A stretch of DNA of 64,000 nt from Anaerosporomusa subterranea. Its GTDB lineage: Bacteria > Bacillota > Negativicutes > Sporomusales > Acetonemataceae. Below the pieces are notes generated by a model, which saw only the letters and a list, made by a program, of their open reading frames with translations, ran no database searches and was not told the origin of the DNA. This document shows, piece after piece, positions 18,702-27,480 of the stretch. The stretch spans positions 176,126-240,125 of the forward strand of contig NZ_LSGP01000026.1 of NCBI RefSeq assembly GCF_001611555.1. The letters are read 5' to 3'. The translations under genes and the position numbers were made by a program. How positions within the stretch are numbered: the first letter of the stretch is position 1; the number at the start of each line of letters is the position of its first letter.

Positions 18702-19403
18702 TTGAACGGACAAACTGGACATACAGTGTTAATTGCAGATGATGAGCCGAGCATTCGGGAAATTCTCGCTCTGTATTTTTCTAAAGAAGGCTTTACCGTC
18801 GTCGAGGCAATCGATGGCGCTGATACGATTATTAAAGTGCAGCAGGTAAAGCCTAATATCATCATCCTTGATCTTATGATGCCGGTGCTTGATGGGTTGG
18901 AGGCGTGTAAACAAATTCGTAAAATATCGCCTGTTCCAATCATCATGTTAACAGCAAGGGCGGAGGATGAGGATCGGATCATGGGTCTGGAATTAGGCGC
19001 AGACGACTATGTATCTAAGCCGTTTAATCCCCGCGAAGTAGTAGCCAGGGCCAAGGCTGTGCTAAGACGCGTTCCGGATGCCGGCTTTGTCGCCGCGTCT
19101 GTCCTTTCTTTTCCCTATCTGGAAATTAATATTGCCGAGTATACGGTAACGTCATATGGGCAAACCAGCGCCTTTACGGCGAAAGAAATGGAACTGCTGT
19201 GGCATCTTGCATCCCATCCCGGCAGAGTCTTTTCGCGTGATCAACTGCTGGAGGCGATTTGGGGCTATAGTTATTTTGGCGATACCCGGACGGTTGATAC
19301 CCATATCAAACGCATCAGACAGAAGATCGGCGCTAGGGAGGACACTCCCTGGGATATCAAAACAATTTGGGGAGTGGGCTATAAATTTGAGGTGAAAGCA
19401 TGA
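18702..19403 (+). CDS. OmpR-family response regulator
   Basis: 233 aa. Receiver domain with acidic pocket DDE (residues 13-15), phosphoacceptor Asp57 in ILDLMMP, conserved Thr and Lys (MLTARAE, SKPF), and a C-terminal winged-helix domain ending VGYKFEV with the RTVDTHIKRIRQKIG recognition region. TTG start at 18702 with GGAGGG 7 nt upstream. It overlaps the sensor kinase gene by 4 nt, so they form one two-component system. Confidence 0.94.
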   Translation: MNGQTGHTVLIADDEPSIREILALYFSKEGFTVVEAIDGADTIIKVQQVKPNIIILDLMMPVLDGLEACKQIRKISPVPIIMLTARAEDEDRIMGLELGADDYVSKPFNPREVVARAKAVLRRVPDAGFVAASVLSFPYLEINIAEYTVTSYGQTSAFTAKEMELLWHLASHPGRVFSRDQLLEAIWGYSYFGDTRTVDTHIKRIRQKIGAREDTPWDIKTIWGVGYKFEVKA

Positions 19404-20920
19404 GGCAGTCGCTGCAAAAAAAACTGCTGTTTAGTTATATGGCAGTCATCGTAGCTCTGCTTATTCTTGTATCGGTCGGTGTATCTGTTCTGATTCGAGA
19501 CTATTTTGTGCTGAGTAAAAAGCAGGAATTGCTCAACAAAGGGCAAGAATTGGTACGCATAGTGGAAGAATACAGTCAGGGAAAGCTCACAGACGCTCAA
19601 TTGGTAGCGTATGTAAACAGTGTAGATAGTTTTCTTGACGCGCGAGTCTGGGTCGTTGACGCCGCTGGACGGGTTGTCGCGATCTCGACCCCGCCTCGGT
19701 TGCAGAATCACCACATGAGAGGGCCGATGGGGCATGGGATGATGGGTGGTCGTGAGCCCGGGAAGGGACAGGCTATGCCGTCCGCCGGTATGCTGCGCTC
19801 TGTTTTGGACGAGATGGCACCTGTCTTTCAGGGCCAGGAATGGACTCGCATATTTGAACACCCGTTTTATAATGAACAGATGTTGATGGCTGCTGTGCCG
19901 CTACGCAATAGTGATGGATCGGTGGCTGGAGCTGTGCTGCTACATGCACCTATCCAATCAATCAACGAATATATGTACAGGATATATCTTTATATTGGTG
20001 TCATTGGCTTAGTCGCTATACTGTTGGCCTTGGCTATTACGACTTGGTTATCGCGTGGTATCGTTCGGCCATTGCGACAAATGCAATTGATCGCCGGTGC
20101 GATGGCCAGAGGAGATTATCAGACACGCGTTTCAGTTACTAGTGAGGATGAAGTTGGGGAACTAGGCAAATCGTTGAATTCATTGGCGCAAGATCTTGCA
20201 CACTTTGTCAGACAGACAGAGATGGTCGAAAAACTACGACGAGACTTTGTTGCCAATGTGTCACATGAACTGCGGACGCCGTTGACTATCATTAAAGGCT
20301 ATAATGAAGCCATGCTGGATGAAGCGGTGACAGACCCCGTTACAATCAAAAAGTATCAACATTTGATCCGTGAGGAAAGTGAACGTCTCGAACGCCTAAT
20401 CTATGACCTGTTAGATCTTAGCCGGCTTCAGTCCGGCCATCGCCAGGAACTGGAGCCGATCCCGCTGGCTGAATTGGCGGAGGCTGCTGCTGCTAAGTTC
20501 CGTGGACAAGCAACTGCTAAAGGTATAACTCTCAGTGTTGAAACCGAAGCTGTTATGGTCGCCGGCAATGGCGATAGGCTGACTCAGCTTATTGTCATAT
20601 TAATGGATAATGCGCTGAAATTTACTCCTGCCGGCGGTTCAATTCGGTTAGTAGTGAAGGAAGTTCCAACAGGAGCTCAATTGAGCATCACAGATTCCGG
20701 TGTTGGAATTCCGACCGAGGATCTGCCATATATTTGGGAACGATTTTATAAAGTAGATAAAGCTCATAGCCGGACGGAGAGCGGAACCGGACTGGGCTTG
20801 GCTATTGCCAAAGAAATCATTGAACTGCACCAAGGAACTGTAGTTGTAAATAGTCGCCCCAACGAGGGAACAGTATTTACAGTGAGTTTTCCGGCTGAAG
20901 ATCGGCTTGTGAAATCGTAG
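19400..20920 (+). CDS. HAMP-containing sensor histidine kinase
   Basis: 506 aa. TM1 at ~12-32, an extracytoplasmic sensor of ~155 residues, TM2 at ~193-213, a HAMP linker, HisKA with the phosphoacceptor His in VSHELRTPL (~289), and HATPase_c with N-box LIVILMDNALKF, G1 DSGVGIP and G2 GTGLGLAI. The sensor loop holds a Met/His-rich stretch around residues 98-118 (HHMRGPMGHGMMGG), suggesting metal or redox sensing, though no target is identified. The ATGA overlap indicates translational coupling to the regulator. Confidence 0.94.
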   Translation: MRQSLQKKLLFSYMAVIVALLILVSVGVSVLIRDYFVLSKKQELLNKGQELVRIVEEYSQGKLTDAQLVAYVNSVDSFLDARVWVVDAAGRVVAISTPPRLQNHHMRGPMGHGMMGGREPGKGQAMPSAGMLRSVLDEMAPVFQGQEWTRIFEHPFYNEQMLMAAVPLRNSDGSVAGAVLLHAPIQSINEYMYRIYLYIGVIGLVAILLALAITTWLSRGIVRPLRQMQLIAGAMARGDYQTRVSVTSEDEVGELGKSLNSLAQDLAHFVRQTEMVEKLRRDFVANVSHELRTPLTIIKGYNEAMLDEAVTDPVTIKKYQHLIREESERLERLIYDLLDLSRLQSGHRQELEPIPLAELAEAAAAKFRGQATAKGITLSVETEAVMVAGNGDRLTQLIVILMDNALKFTPAGGSIRLVVKEVPTGAQLSITDSGVGIPTEDLPYIWERFYKVDKAHSRTESGTGLGLAIAKEIIELHQGTVVVNSRPNEGTVFTVSFPAEDRLVKS

Positions 20921-20945
20921 TGAGCCGGTGATAGGAGTTTCCTAG

Positions 20946-21434
20946 ATGACGAACATTGCCATAGTAGGGATTGGCAACATATTACTTAGCGATGAAGGAC
21001 TTGGTGTACGTGTTGTTGAAGAATTGCAGCGCGGCTATGTCTTTTCACCAGATATTCATGTTGTTGATGGCGGCACGTTGGGGCTGGATCTAGTCCAGCT
21101 CTTATCAGGCTGTGAGAGGCTAATTGTTGTCGACGCAGTGGCTGGTGGTCAACCGCCAGGTAGTTTGTATGTGCTTCACGGTGATGAAATTGCTGATTAT
21201 TTCCGGGGAAAGATATCTCTCCATGAGGCGGGAATTCGGGAAGTGCTGCGTATGCTCGAAGTCATGGAGAAACCGCTGCCAGAGGTTGTGATTTTGGGGC
21301 TGGAGCCTGGTTCGATTGAGTGGGGATTTAGCCTTAGTCCGGCTGTTGCTGATAATTTGGCGCAGGCGGTTGACGCGATTGTTAGGCAACTAGGGGTTTG
21401 GGGAATCGCTGCCTTGCCAATAAAATGCCTGTAA
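20946..21434 (+). CDS. Hydrogenase maturation protease (HyaD/HycI family)
   Basis: 162 aa. The family fingerprint is clear: GNILLSDEGLGVRVVEEL with the nickel-sensing Asp/Glu, DGGTLGLDLVQLL, and VVDAVAGGQPPGSLYVL. These proteases clip the C-terminus of the [NiFe]-hydrogenase large subunit after Ni insertion. No hydrogenase subunit is in the window, so its substrate lies elsewhere. The neighbouring genes are a sensor kinase 25 bp upstream and a sigma-54 activator 25 bp downstream, an unusual setting. Confidence 0.9.
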   Translation: MTNIAIVGIGNILLSDEGLGVRVVEELQRGYVFSPDIHVVDGGTLGLDLVQLLSGCERLIVVDAVAGGQPPGSLYVLHGDEIADYFRGKISLHEAGIREVLRMLEVMEKPLPEVVILGLEPGSIEWGFSLSPAVADNLAQAVDAIVRQLGVWGIAALPIKCL

Positions 21435-21459
21435 TGCTTAATGGGAAAGGGAGTTCAAC

Positions 21460-23325
21460 GTGGCAGAAATTGCATTTATCATTCCTAGCCGGGAGATTTG
21501 CGCCGTGTTAGAGGATTTGCTCATAGGCAGTGAGGATATTGAGGTTGTCTACGCTCGCTTAGAAGAAGGGGTGATGGCCGCACGCAAGGCAGTTCTTGGC
21601 GGCGCCAGGGTGTTGGTCAGTCGTGGCCTGACTTATCGGCTGATTGCCGAACGTTTGTCAGACGTGTCGGTGATCGAGATACCCTTTTCCGGGTACGATT
21701 TACTGCGGGCGTATCAGGAGGCAGTCAAACTGTCCACTCAGGCGGCGGTCGTCGAGTCGCTCACAGTTCTTGAGGGGATGGCAAGCATTGAGGCTATTCT
21801 ATCCGCCCCGGACGCGATCATTAAAGTTAACATCGATGACTATCCGGAATATGCATCAGCCGTAAGTATGGCGATTGACCTTCAAGCCGACTGTGTAATT
21901 GGCAATCAGGCGGTAGTCTTTGAGGCCGAACGGCGCGGCGTCAAGGGCGTTCTGCTGCGATCAGGGCACGAGGCGCTGCAAATTGCTTTAGAAGCAGCGC
22001 GTCAAATGCTGGCACTGCATGGCATCCGGGATGCTAACGCCAGGCAAACCGATGTTATCATCAATACAGTGGACTCTGGTGTGCTTGCTTTAGATGCACG
22101 TGGCGAACTTACGGCAGTCAACAGTGAAGCCAGGCGATTATTAAATATTGACGGCGATGCCGCCGGTGAGTGGGTTGATCGCATGCGTCAATACCTTAAA
22201 CTCGGTGAAAAGCTGACAGGAAAAATCGAACGGATCGGCTCAATGGAACTGGTTGTCAACTATCTGCCTATTGTTGCCGGCGGTTCTGTAGTCGGTATAG
22301 TTGCCACACTGCAGGAATTGCGCCGACTGCAAGATATCGAGCATAAGACCAGACAGGAGATGTCGAGCCGGGGCCGGGTCGCTAAATATACATTTCTTGA
22401 TATTGAGACTCGCTCGTCAGAAATGCAGCGGGCGCTTGAAGAAGCAAAACGGTTTGCCTGCTTTGACAGCACGGTACTCATACAAGGCGAGACAGGGGTT
22501 GGCAAGGAATATTTCGCCCATGCCATTCACCAAGCAGGTACTCGGCGCAAGGGTCCCTTTGTAGTGGTAAACTGCGCCGCAATTCCGGAGAACATTCTAG
22601 AAAGTGAACTATTCGGCTATTCAGAAGGTGCATTTACCGGCGCCAAGAAGGGCGGGAAAATGGGCCTGTTTGAGCAGGCGCACGGCGGGACCATCTTTCT
22701 CGATGAAATTGGGGAGATGTCCGAACTCTTACAAGCTCGTTTATTGCGTGTACTGCAGGAACATGAAGTATACAGGCTGGGCGATGACCGTATTATTCCG
22801 GTTAACATCCGAGTCATCGCCGCTACCAATCGTGACTTGCAGCGGATGGTACGGGAACGGAGATTTCGCGAAGACTTATATTATCGGCTGGATGTGCTGA
22901 CTCTTGACATACCGCCGCTCCGTGAACGTACAGAAGATATTGCTTACTTTGTCCGCAACTTTATTCGCGAGTTTAGTAGCCAATACCGGACAGCGGTAGA
23001 AAGAATAGAACCTCAAGCCATGGAGCTGCTCACAGACTATGATTGGCCAGGTAATATTCGTGAACTGCATAATGTTGTCGGCAGATTGACAGCGTTGTCG
23101 CTAGGCAAGTCGATTACTACCCAGGACGTGTTGCGGGTACTGGCGAAACGCATGGATTTATCCGCTCCGCCGCCTGCCACCCGCAGCCTTAAAGGAGCGG
23201 AGGATGAAGCGATTCGTGAAGCACTGGCTAAAACCAACGGCAACAAACAAAAAGCCGCCGAGATTCTCGGCATCGGCCGGGTTACTCTCTGGCGGCGATT
23301 AAAAGAGCTAGAAGGTCAACAATAA
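21460..23325 (+). CDS. Second sigma-54-dependent activator with PrpR_N sensor
   Basis: 621 aa with the same plan as the activator at 9492: PrpR_N (~1-180; LVSRGLTYRLIAERLSDVSV), a PAS-like segment (~200-290), AAA+ with Walker A GETGVGKE (~344), GAFTGA (~390), GGTIFLDEIGEM, and a Fis HTH (NKQKAAEILGIGRVTLWRRL). GTG start with AAAGGGAG 6 nt upstream. A near-perfect -24/-12 promoter and a glycolate-oxidase-like operon follow, so it probably activates these in response to a 2-hydroxyacid or its CoA/keto product. Confidence 0.93.
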   Translation: MAEIAFIIPSREICAVLEDLLIGSEDIEVVYARLEEGVMAARKAVLGGARVLVSRGLTYRLIAERLSDVSVIEIPFSGYDLLRAYQEAVKLSTQAAVVESLTVLEGMASIEAILSAPDAIIKVNIDDYPEYASAVSMAIDLQADCVIGNQAVVFEAERRGVKGVLLRSGHEALQIALEAARQMLALHGIRDANARQTDVIINTVDSGVLALDARGELTAVNSEARRLLNIDGDAAGEWVDRMRQYLKLGEKLTGKIERIGSMELVVNYLPIVAGGSVVGIVATLQELRRLQDIEHKTRQEMSSRGRVAKYTFLDIETRSSEMQRALEEAKRFACFDSTVLIQGETGVGKEYFAHAIHQAGTRRKGPFVVVNCAAIPENILESELFGYSEGAFTGAKKGGKMGLFEQAHGGTIFLDEIGEMSELLQARLLRVLQEHEVYRLGDDRIIPVNIRVIAATNRDLQRMVRERRFREDLYYRLDVLTLDIPPLRERTEDIAYFVRNFIREFSSQYRTAVERIEPQAMELLTDYDWPGNIRELHNVVGRLTALSLGKSITTQDVLRVLAKRMDLSAPPPATRSLKGAEDEAIREALAKTNGNKQKAAEILGIGRVTLWRRLKELEGQQ

Positions 23326-23341
23326 GAAGCTAATGTTTCAC

Positions 23342-23373
23342 AAGGTGTGTTCCAGTTTGGAACATACCTTTTC
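23342..23373 (+). terminator. Hairpin after second activator: terminator and/or activator-binding site
   Basis: AAGGTGTGTTCC and GGAACATACCTT pair with one G-T wobble around AGTTT, followed by TTTT. The core TGTTCC-N5-GGAACA is a perfect inverted repeat about 130-160 bp upstream of the next sigma-54 promoter, so it may also be an upstream activating sequence. Confidence 0.75.
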
Positions 23374-23501
23374 TAGTATAATTCCTTAGCGTATTCTTTT
23401 TCTTTTTACGGTTAATCATTCTCTGCGTGTGCCTTGTGAGGTGCTCCGCATATTCTGCGGTTCGGCGACTCCGTTCTTTATGGTTGTTTTCTCTGGCTTT
23501 A

Positions 23502-23517
23502 TGGCATGCTTTTTGCA
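23502..23517 (+). promoter_or_regulatory. Sigma-54 (-24/-12) promoter of the glcD-like operon
   Basis: TGGCAT-GCTTT-TTGCA is an almost perfect consensus with GG/GC 12 nt apart. It shares the 11-mer TGGCATGCTTT with the promoter at 11522. The predicted start is near 23528, 34 nt before the oxidase start codon. Confidence 0.9.
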
Positions 23518-23561
23518 TTACCTGTTGCCATGATCTCAAGTATGAAATGGAGGCCTCATTC

Positions 23562-24974
23562 ATGGATAAAAGCCATCTTCAGCAATTAGTCACGATTGCC
23601 GGCGAAAAATCTATTCTAACTGCGAAATCCGACATTCTCTGTTATTCCTATGATTCATCGTTAGAGTCACAATTGCAGCAGTACCTGCCATCGGCGGTAT
23701 TTATTCCGGATAAGGCGGAAGCGATTCCGCCAGTGATGAGCTTTTGCCACCAACATGCAATACCTGTCATTCCCCGCGGCGCCGGCACCGGTCAAGCGGG
23801 CGGTGCAGTCGCAAAATACGGCGGCTTGATTATCGACTTGTCGCGTCTGAACAGAATCATCGAGATAGATACCGATAACCTCCAGGTAATCGTTGAGCCA
23901 GGTGTCGTTCATGCGGATCTTAACCAGGCGCTTGCCCCGTTGGGATTTTCCTTTCCCCCTGATCCCGGCAGCACGAAAATGGCGACAATCGCTGGCATGA
24001 TTTCATATAACGCCAGTGGTATGCGGGCGATGAAGTATGGAACAACTCGAGAGTATGTACTAGGTCTCGATGTCGTGCTGTCAGATGGCCGTGAAATTCG
24101 CACAGGTGGTGTTGCCTGTCGTTCGCTCAAGACAGTGTCCGGCTATGACCTGACTAAACTGTTTGTCGGAGCGGAAGGCACCCTCGGCATCATTACTCGG
24201 GCCAGGCTGAAGATCATGCCGTTGCCGGAGAAAAAAGGTATCGCGATTGCCGCCTTCAATCAACTCGGTGATGCAGGGCGGGCGGTTGTCGAGGTTTTCC
24301 GTAATAAGATTGTTCCTTCGGCAATTGAAATACTTGATAAATCGGCGATTAAGGCGGCGTGTTTGTATAAGCCGAGCATCAAATTGCCTACTGACGTTGC
24401 CGCCGTACTGTTCTTTGAAGTGGATGGACCAGCGGCTGCCGTTAGTTACCAGGCACAGCGGGTCGCCGAAATCTGCGCCCCGATTGCTGCCCATGTAGAG
24501 TGGACAGATGCGCCGGAACAGGTGAAAGTACTCTGGGAGGCGCGCGGCGTCGTTGGCGCCGCCAGCGGTCGGGTTCGTCCCGGTGCTACTCGGGTCTATA
24601 TTGGAGAAGATATTTGCGTGCCAATTACCAATGTCGGCGCTGCACTTGAGGGAATTCAACGTATTGGTGAAAAATATGACACGATTATTGTAACCTATGG
24701 ACACGTAGCAGATGGCAATTTCCATTCCGCTCCAGTCATTGACTTAGAGAGTGAAGAAGAAATCCGCCGCGTTCGCCTGGTTGCGAACGAAATTCATGAA
24801 TTGGCGTTAATGCTGAACGGAACCGTGACCGGTGAACACGGTGTCGGCCTAGTTCGTGATCAATACATGGAACGCGAGCATGGCGCCGCGCTTGAGGTCA
24901 TGAGGACCATTAAAAATGCCCTTGACCCGAAAAACATACTCAATCCGGGCAAGATGGCGCTTGGAGGTAGGTGA
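23562..24974 (+). CDS. FAD-binding 2-hydroxyacid oxidase/dehydrogenase (GlcD family)
   Basis: 470 aa. PCMH-type FAD domain with VIPRGAGTGQAGGAVA, VEPGVVHADLNQAL, FPPDPGSTKMATIAGMI and LFVGAEGTLGIITRARL, then a C-terminal substrate domain ending in the conserved HGDG-like and TVTGEHGVGL blocks. Relatives oxidise glycolate, D-lactate or other 2-hydroxyacids and pass electrons to the Fe-S partner encoded next. The ATG at 23562 follows GGAGG by 8 nt and lies downstream of the sigma-54 start, so longer readings upstream are excluded. Confidence 0.93.
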   Translation: MDKSHLQQLVTIAGEKSILTAKSDILCYSYDSSLESQLQQYLPSAVFIPDKAEAIPPVMSFCHQHAIPVIPRGAGTGQAGGAVAKYGGLIIDLSRLNRIIEIDTDNLQVIVEPGVVHADLNQALAPLGFSFPPDPGSTKMATIAGMISYNASGMRAMKYGTTREYVLGLDVVLSDGREIRTGGVACRSLKTVSGYDLTKLFVGAEGTLGIITRARLKIMPLPEKKGIAIAAFNQLGDAGRAVVEVFRNKIVPSAIEILDKSAIKAACLYKPSIKLPTDVAAVLFFEVDGPAAAVSYQAQRVAEICAPIAAHVEWTDAPEQVKVLWEARGVVGAASGRVRPGATRVYIGEDICVPITNVGAALEGIQRIGEKYDTIIVTYGHVADGNFHSAPVIDLESEEEIRRVRLVANEIHELALMLNGTVTGEHGVGLVRDQYMEREHGAALEVMRTIKNALDPKNILNPGKMALGGR

Positions 24975-26278
24975 CAGACATGGAAAATAATGCAGCGCTT
25001 AAACGGAAAGTTAGCCAATGCGTTCGCTGTGGTCAATGTCGCTTCGCCTGCCCGATCTTCCGAGAAGCGGGTATAGAGTCGACGGTTGCTCGAGGCAAAT
25101 TGGCGCTCTTACGTGATTATCTGGAGGGAAAAGATGTTCCGATAGAGGAAATCTCAGCCATTCTCTCGAAGTGTCTATTGTGTAAGACCTGTTCCGCGCA
25201 ATGCCCTAGCGGAGTGCATGCGGACGAACTGATTCTAGCCGGCCGAGAACTTGCTGTGGCGAAAGTCGGATTATCGCCGATAAAGAAAGCAGTATTCGCC
25301 GTATTGCGGCGACGCGCGGTGTTTGATCTGTGCTTAACCGCCGCTGGACTGCTTCAGGACTTAGGCATTAAACGAAATACAGACGGACGTCTCGGCGCCG
25401 TCCAACGATTTCCGATGCCAGGCTTAAGCAAGCGCCGGGTTATTAGTCCTTTTGCCGCGAAGTCGTTGCGTAAACAGTTGCCAGAAGCGGTTCACGTTAC
25501 CAATGCCAAAGCTCGCGTCGCTTTCTTTACCGGCTGCATGGCTAACTATATCTATACAGACTCCGGCAAAGCGACAGTTGATATCCTGACCGCTAATGGC
25601 ATTGAGGTTGTGTTGCCAAAATTGCAACATTGCTGCGGATTTCCCCTGTTTACATCTGGTGACGTAGATAGTGGCAAACTACTGGCCAGGCACAATATTG
25701 ACATATTCGCCAGTCTGGAAGTTGATGCAGTCATTACCATCTGCGGTTCCTGCGGTAGCGCTTGGCGGCATGAATATGCGCGTTTGCTTGCTGATGAACC
25801 GGAGTATATGGAGAAAATTGGGCGGATTGCTAAGAAGACTTATGACATTGCTGAATACCTGACTGAAATCCAACCCATGGACCCTAACCTGCTGGGTGAA
25901 GTGAATCTGACAGTGACCATACATGACCCCTGCCACTTAGGACGAGGCCTGGGGGTGATCAAGCAGGTGCGTAAACTGATTACCGCCATTCCCGGCGTAA
26001 AACTGAAGGAAATGAAAGAACCGGATCGTTGTTGCGGCGCGGGCGGTAGCTTCAATTTGACCTATTATGAATTATCACGTGACATTAATAATCGAAAACT
26101 CAACGATATTGCCAGCACAGCTGCGGATGTCGTGGTCACTGGCTGCGGTTCGTGCCGTATGCATCTGATTGACGGACTGTGTCAGAGGGAAATGCCGCAA
26201 AACGTTCTGCATACTACGCAGCTCGTTGCTAAGGCACTAGCGGAAAAACAGAAGAAACAATTGGAGGAATCGGTGTGA
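24971..26278 (+). CDS. Fe-S oxidoreductase subunit (GlcF/LutA-like)
   Basis: 435 aa. Two 4Fe-4S motifs at the N-terminus (CVRCGQCRFACP and CLLCKTCSAQCP), followed by two CCG domains (HCCGFPLFTSGD with CGSCG, and CCGAGGSFN with GCGSCRMHL). It carries electrons from the FAD subunit to the membrane quinone pool or another acceptor. The GTG at 24971 overlaps the glcD stop; ATG 24980 is equally plausible because GGAGG lies 3 nt from the first and 12 nt from the second. Confidence 0.92.
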   Translation: MTDMENNAALKRKVSQCVRCGQCRFACPIFREAGIESTVARGKLALLRDYLEGKDVPIEEISAILSKCLLCKTCSAQCPSGVHADELILAGRELAVAKVGLSPIKKAVFAVLRRRAVFDLCLTAAGLLQDLGIKRNTDGRLGAVQRFPMPGLSKRRVISPFAAKSLRKQLPEAVHVTNAKARVAFFTGCMANYIYTDSGKATVDILTANGIEVVLPKLQHCCGFPLFTSGDVDSGKLLARHNIDIFASLEVDAVITICGSCGSAWRHEYARLLADEPEYMEKIGRIAKKTYDIAEYLTEIQPMDPNLLGEVNLTVTIHDPCHLGRGLGVIKQVRKLITAIPGVKLKEMKEPDRCCGAGGSFNLTYYELSRDINNRKLNDIASTAADVVVTGCGSCRMHLIDGLCQREMPQNVLHTTQLVAKALAEKQKKQLEESV

Positions 26279-27051
26279 AGCTTTTACTCAGTGCAGTATT
26301 ATGGGAAAAGCAATGCAAAGAGGGTTTAAGTCAAACCGAACTCGTTGGCTGGGCAAAGGATTTGAATTTGGCTGGTGTGGAGTTCCGCCCGTTTTGGCGT
26401 GATCAAGAATCCGAGGTCGACCAAGTTGCCGCTCTCATCGCAAAAACAGGACTGACTGCAGTTTATGCGGCAAATGATGGAATTTTGGCGGTAGACCAAG
26501 CTCAGACAATTCAAGCGTTGGCAGCTCTACGACAGTCGTTGGCCATCGCAGTACGCCTTGGAGCGAAGGTATTACGGATGAATGTCGCAACCGGCGCATT
26601 TGATGCCAGCTTAGCAAAAACTGACTGGTGGCTGGCGGCCATGCGGCAGATTCTGGCCGATGCCGAAAAAGCCTCTATTTTGCTGGCTGTTGAAAACGGA
26701 CCCAGCAAAGACAAGGGTGACGCAGGCCTGCTGGCAGACTTGTTAGTGACAGTTGGTTCGCCAAACTTCAAGCTCACCTTTGACACAGCCAATTGGCTGT
26801 ACTCGGGTGTTCAGCCGGAAAAAGCGTTGGAACAATTCTTGCCGTACATTGGCTATGTGCATTTGAAAGATGCAGTTTCCGAGCAGGGAGTCATGAAACA
26901 CAGCCATCCTGGTACTGGTTTGGTTGATGTGCGTGGTCTTTATAAACAGCTACTATCTAATGGTTATAATGGTTTAGCGGCGCTTGAATTTCCCGGTGGA
27001 GACGATCCGTTGGGGCGGGCTCGGATCGTGGCAGACTATCTGTGCGGATGA
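26275..27051 (+). CDS. Sugar phosphate isomerase/epimerase-like TIM barrel (AP endonuclease 2 fold)
   Basis: 258 aa xylose-isomerase-like TIM barrel. Metal ligands appear in LLAVENGP (Glu), LTFDTANWL (Asp), YVHLKD (His) and LEFPGGDD (Glu). Related proteins include hydroxypyruvate isomerase and the tetronate isomerase OtnI. The GTG start overlaps the Fe-S subunit stop by 4 nt, so it is part of the hydroxyacid oxidase operon. It may act on the 2-oxo acid produced by the oxidase; the reaction is not provable from sequence. Confidence 0.82.
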   Translation: MKLLLSAVLWEKQCKEGLSQTELVGWAKDLNLAGVEFRPFWRDQESEVDQVAALIAKTGLTAVYAANDGILAVDQAQTIQALAALRQSLAIAVRLGAKVLRMNVATGAFDASLAKTDWWLAAMRQILADAEKASILLAVENGPSKDKGDAGLLADLLVTVGSPNFKLTFDTANWLYSGVQPEKALEQFLPYIGYVHLKDAVSEQGVMKHSHPGTGLVDVRGLYKQLLSNGYNGLAALEFPGGDDPLGRARIVADYLCG

Positions 27052-27061
27052 TCCGCTACTA

Positions 27062-27241
27062 GGAAACCGTTGCAAAACCTCCATCTGCGTTGCACCGCGA
27101 GGGGTATGCCGCCAACTCTAGGTCGCTAAAACGCCAAGAGTTGCGCGATCACGACTGCGTTTGCTTGCTTGCTTACCTTTTGTACGCCGCGCGGCGCAAG
27201 CCTCGCTGTTCCTAGCAGCTGAAGCTTTTTCAACTAGTCTC
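27062..27241. repeat. Long imperfect palindrome, MITE/REP-like
   Basis: This ~180-bp stretch has no gene. Its ends are inversely related (GTTGCAAAACCTCC versus, on the other strand, GTTGAAAAAGCTTC), as are inner blocks GTTGCACCGCGAGG and TTGCGCCGCGCGG. CAACTCT and AGAGTTG form a central stem (27113-27143). It looks like a repeated extragenic element; no transposase is present. Confidence 0.6.
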
Positions 27242-27359
27242 ATGATTTGTTGGATGTCTGTTGCTTTTGCAACAGACTCCTAATGACGATTTGAAGTTTC
27301 ACTTAATTAACTCATGTATGTCTGGATAAAAAAATTATAAAAAAACTTATTTTCCCCTC

Positions 27360-27387
27360 TAGACAAAATAAAAAAATGTGATATTAT
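27360..27387 (+). promoter_or_regulatory. Sigma-A promoter of glutamine synthetase
   Basis: TAGACA, a 16-nt A-rich spacer and TATTAT, preceded by an A/T-rich tract that may act as an UP element. The start would be near 27394, giving a ~140-nt leader. Confidence 0.7.
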
Positions 27388-27411
27388 AGATTTATAAATC
27401 TCAGATAGTAA

Positions 27412-27480
27412 GTGAGTCGCTGTTGACTCCCCTGTTTTATTACAGGGGAGATTTGTCTTTTTTTGAGACCTAGCGACTAC
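27412..27480 (+). promoter_or_regulatory. Attenuator-like leader of glutamine synthetase
   Basis: A strong terminator hairpin (CTCCCCTG...CAGGGGAG then T7) lies ~55-95 nt before the start codon, inside the transcript. A small stem GAGTC/GACTC precedes it and overlaps its 5' arm. AGTCGCT (27414) and AGCGACT (27471) can pair across the terminator. This supports control by conditional termination, as for nitrogen-regulated genes. It does not match the glutamine riboswitch motifs I know. Confidence 0.65.

Noticed and set aside
24081..24725. 214-codon reverse frame inside glcD
   Set aside because: Antisense to a clear GlcD gene with conserved motifs; no ribosome site.
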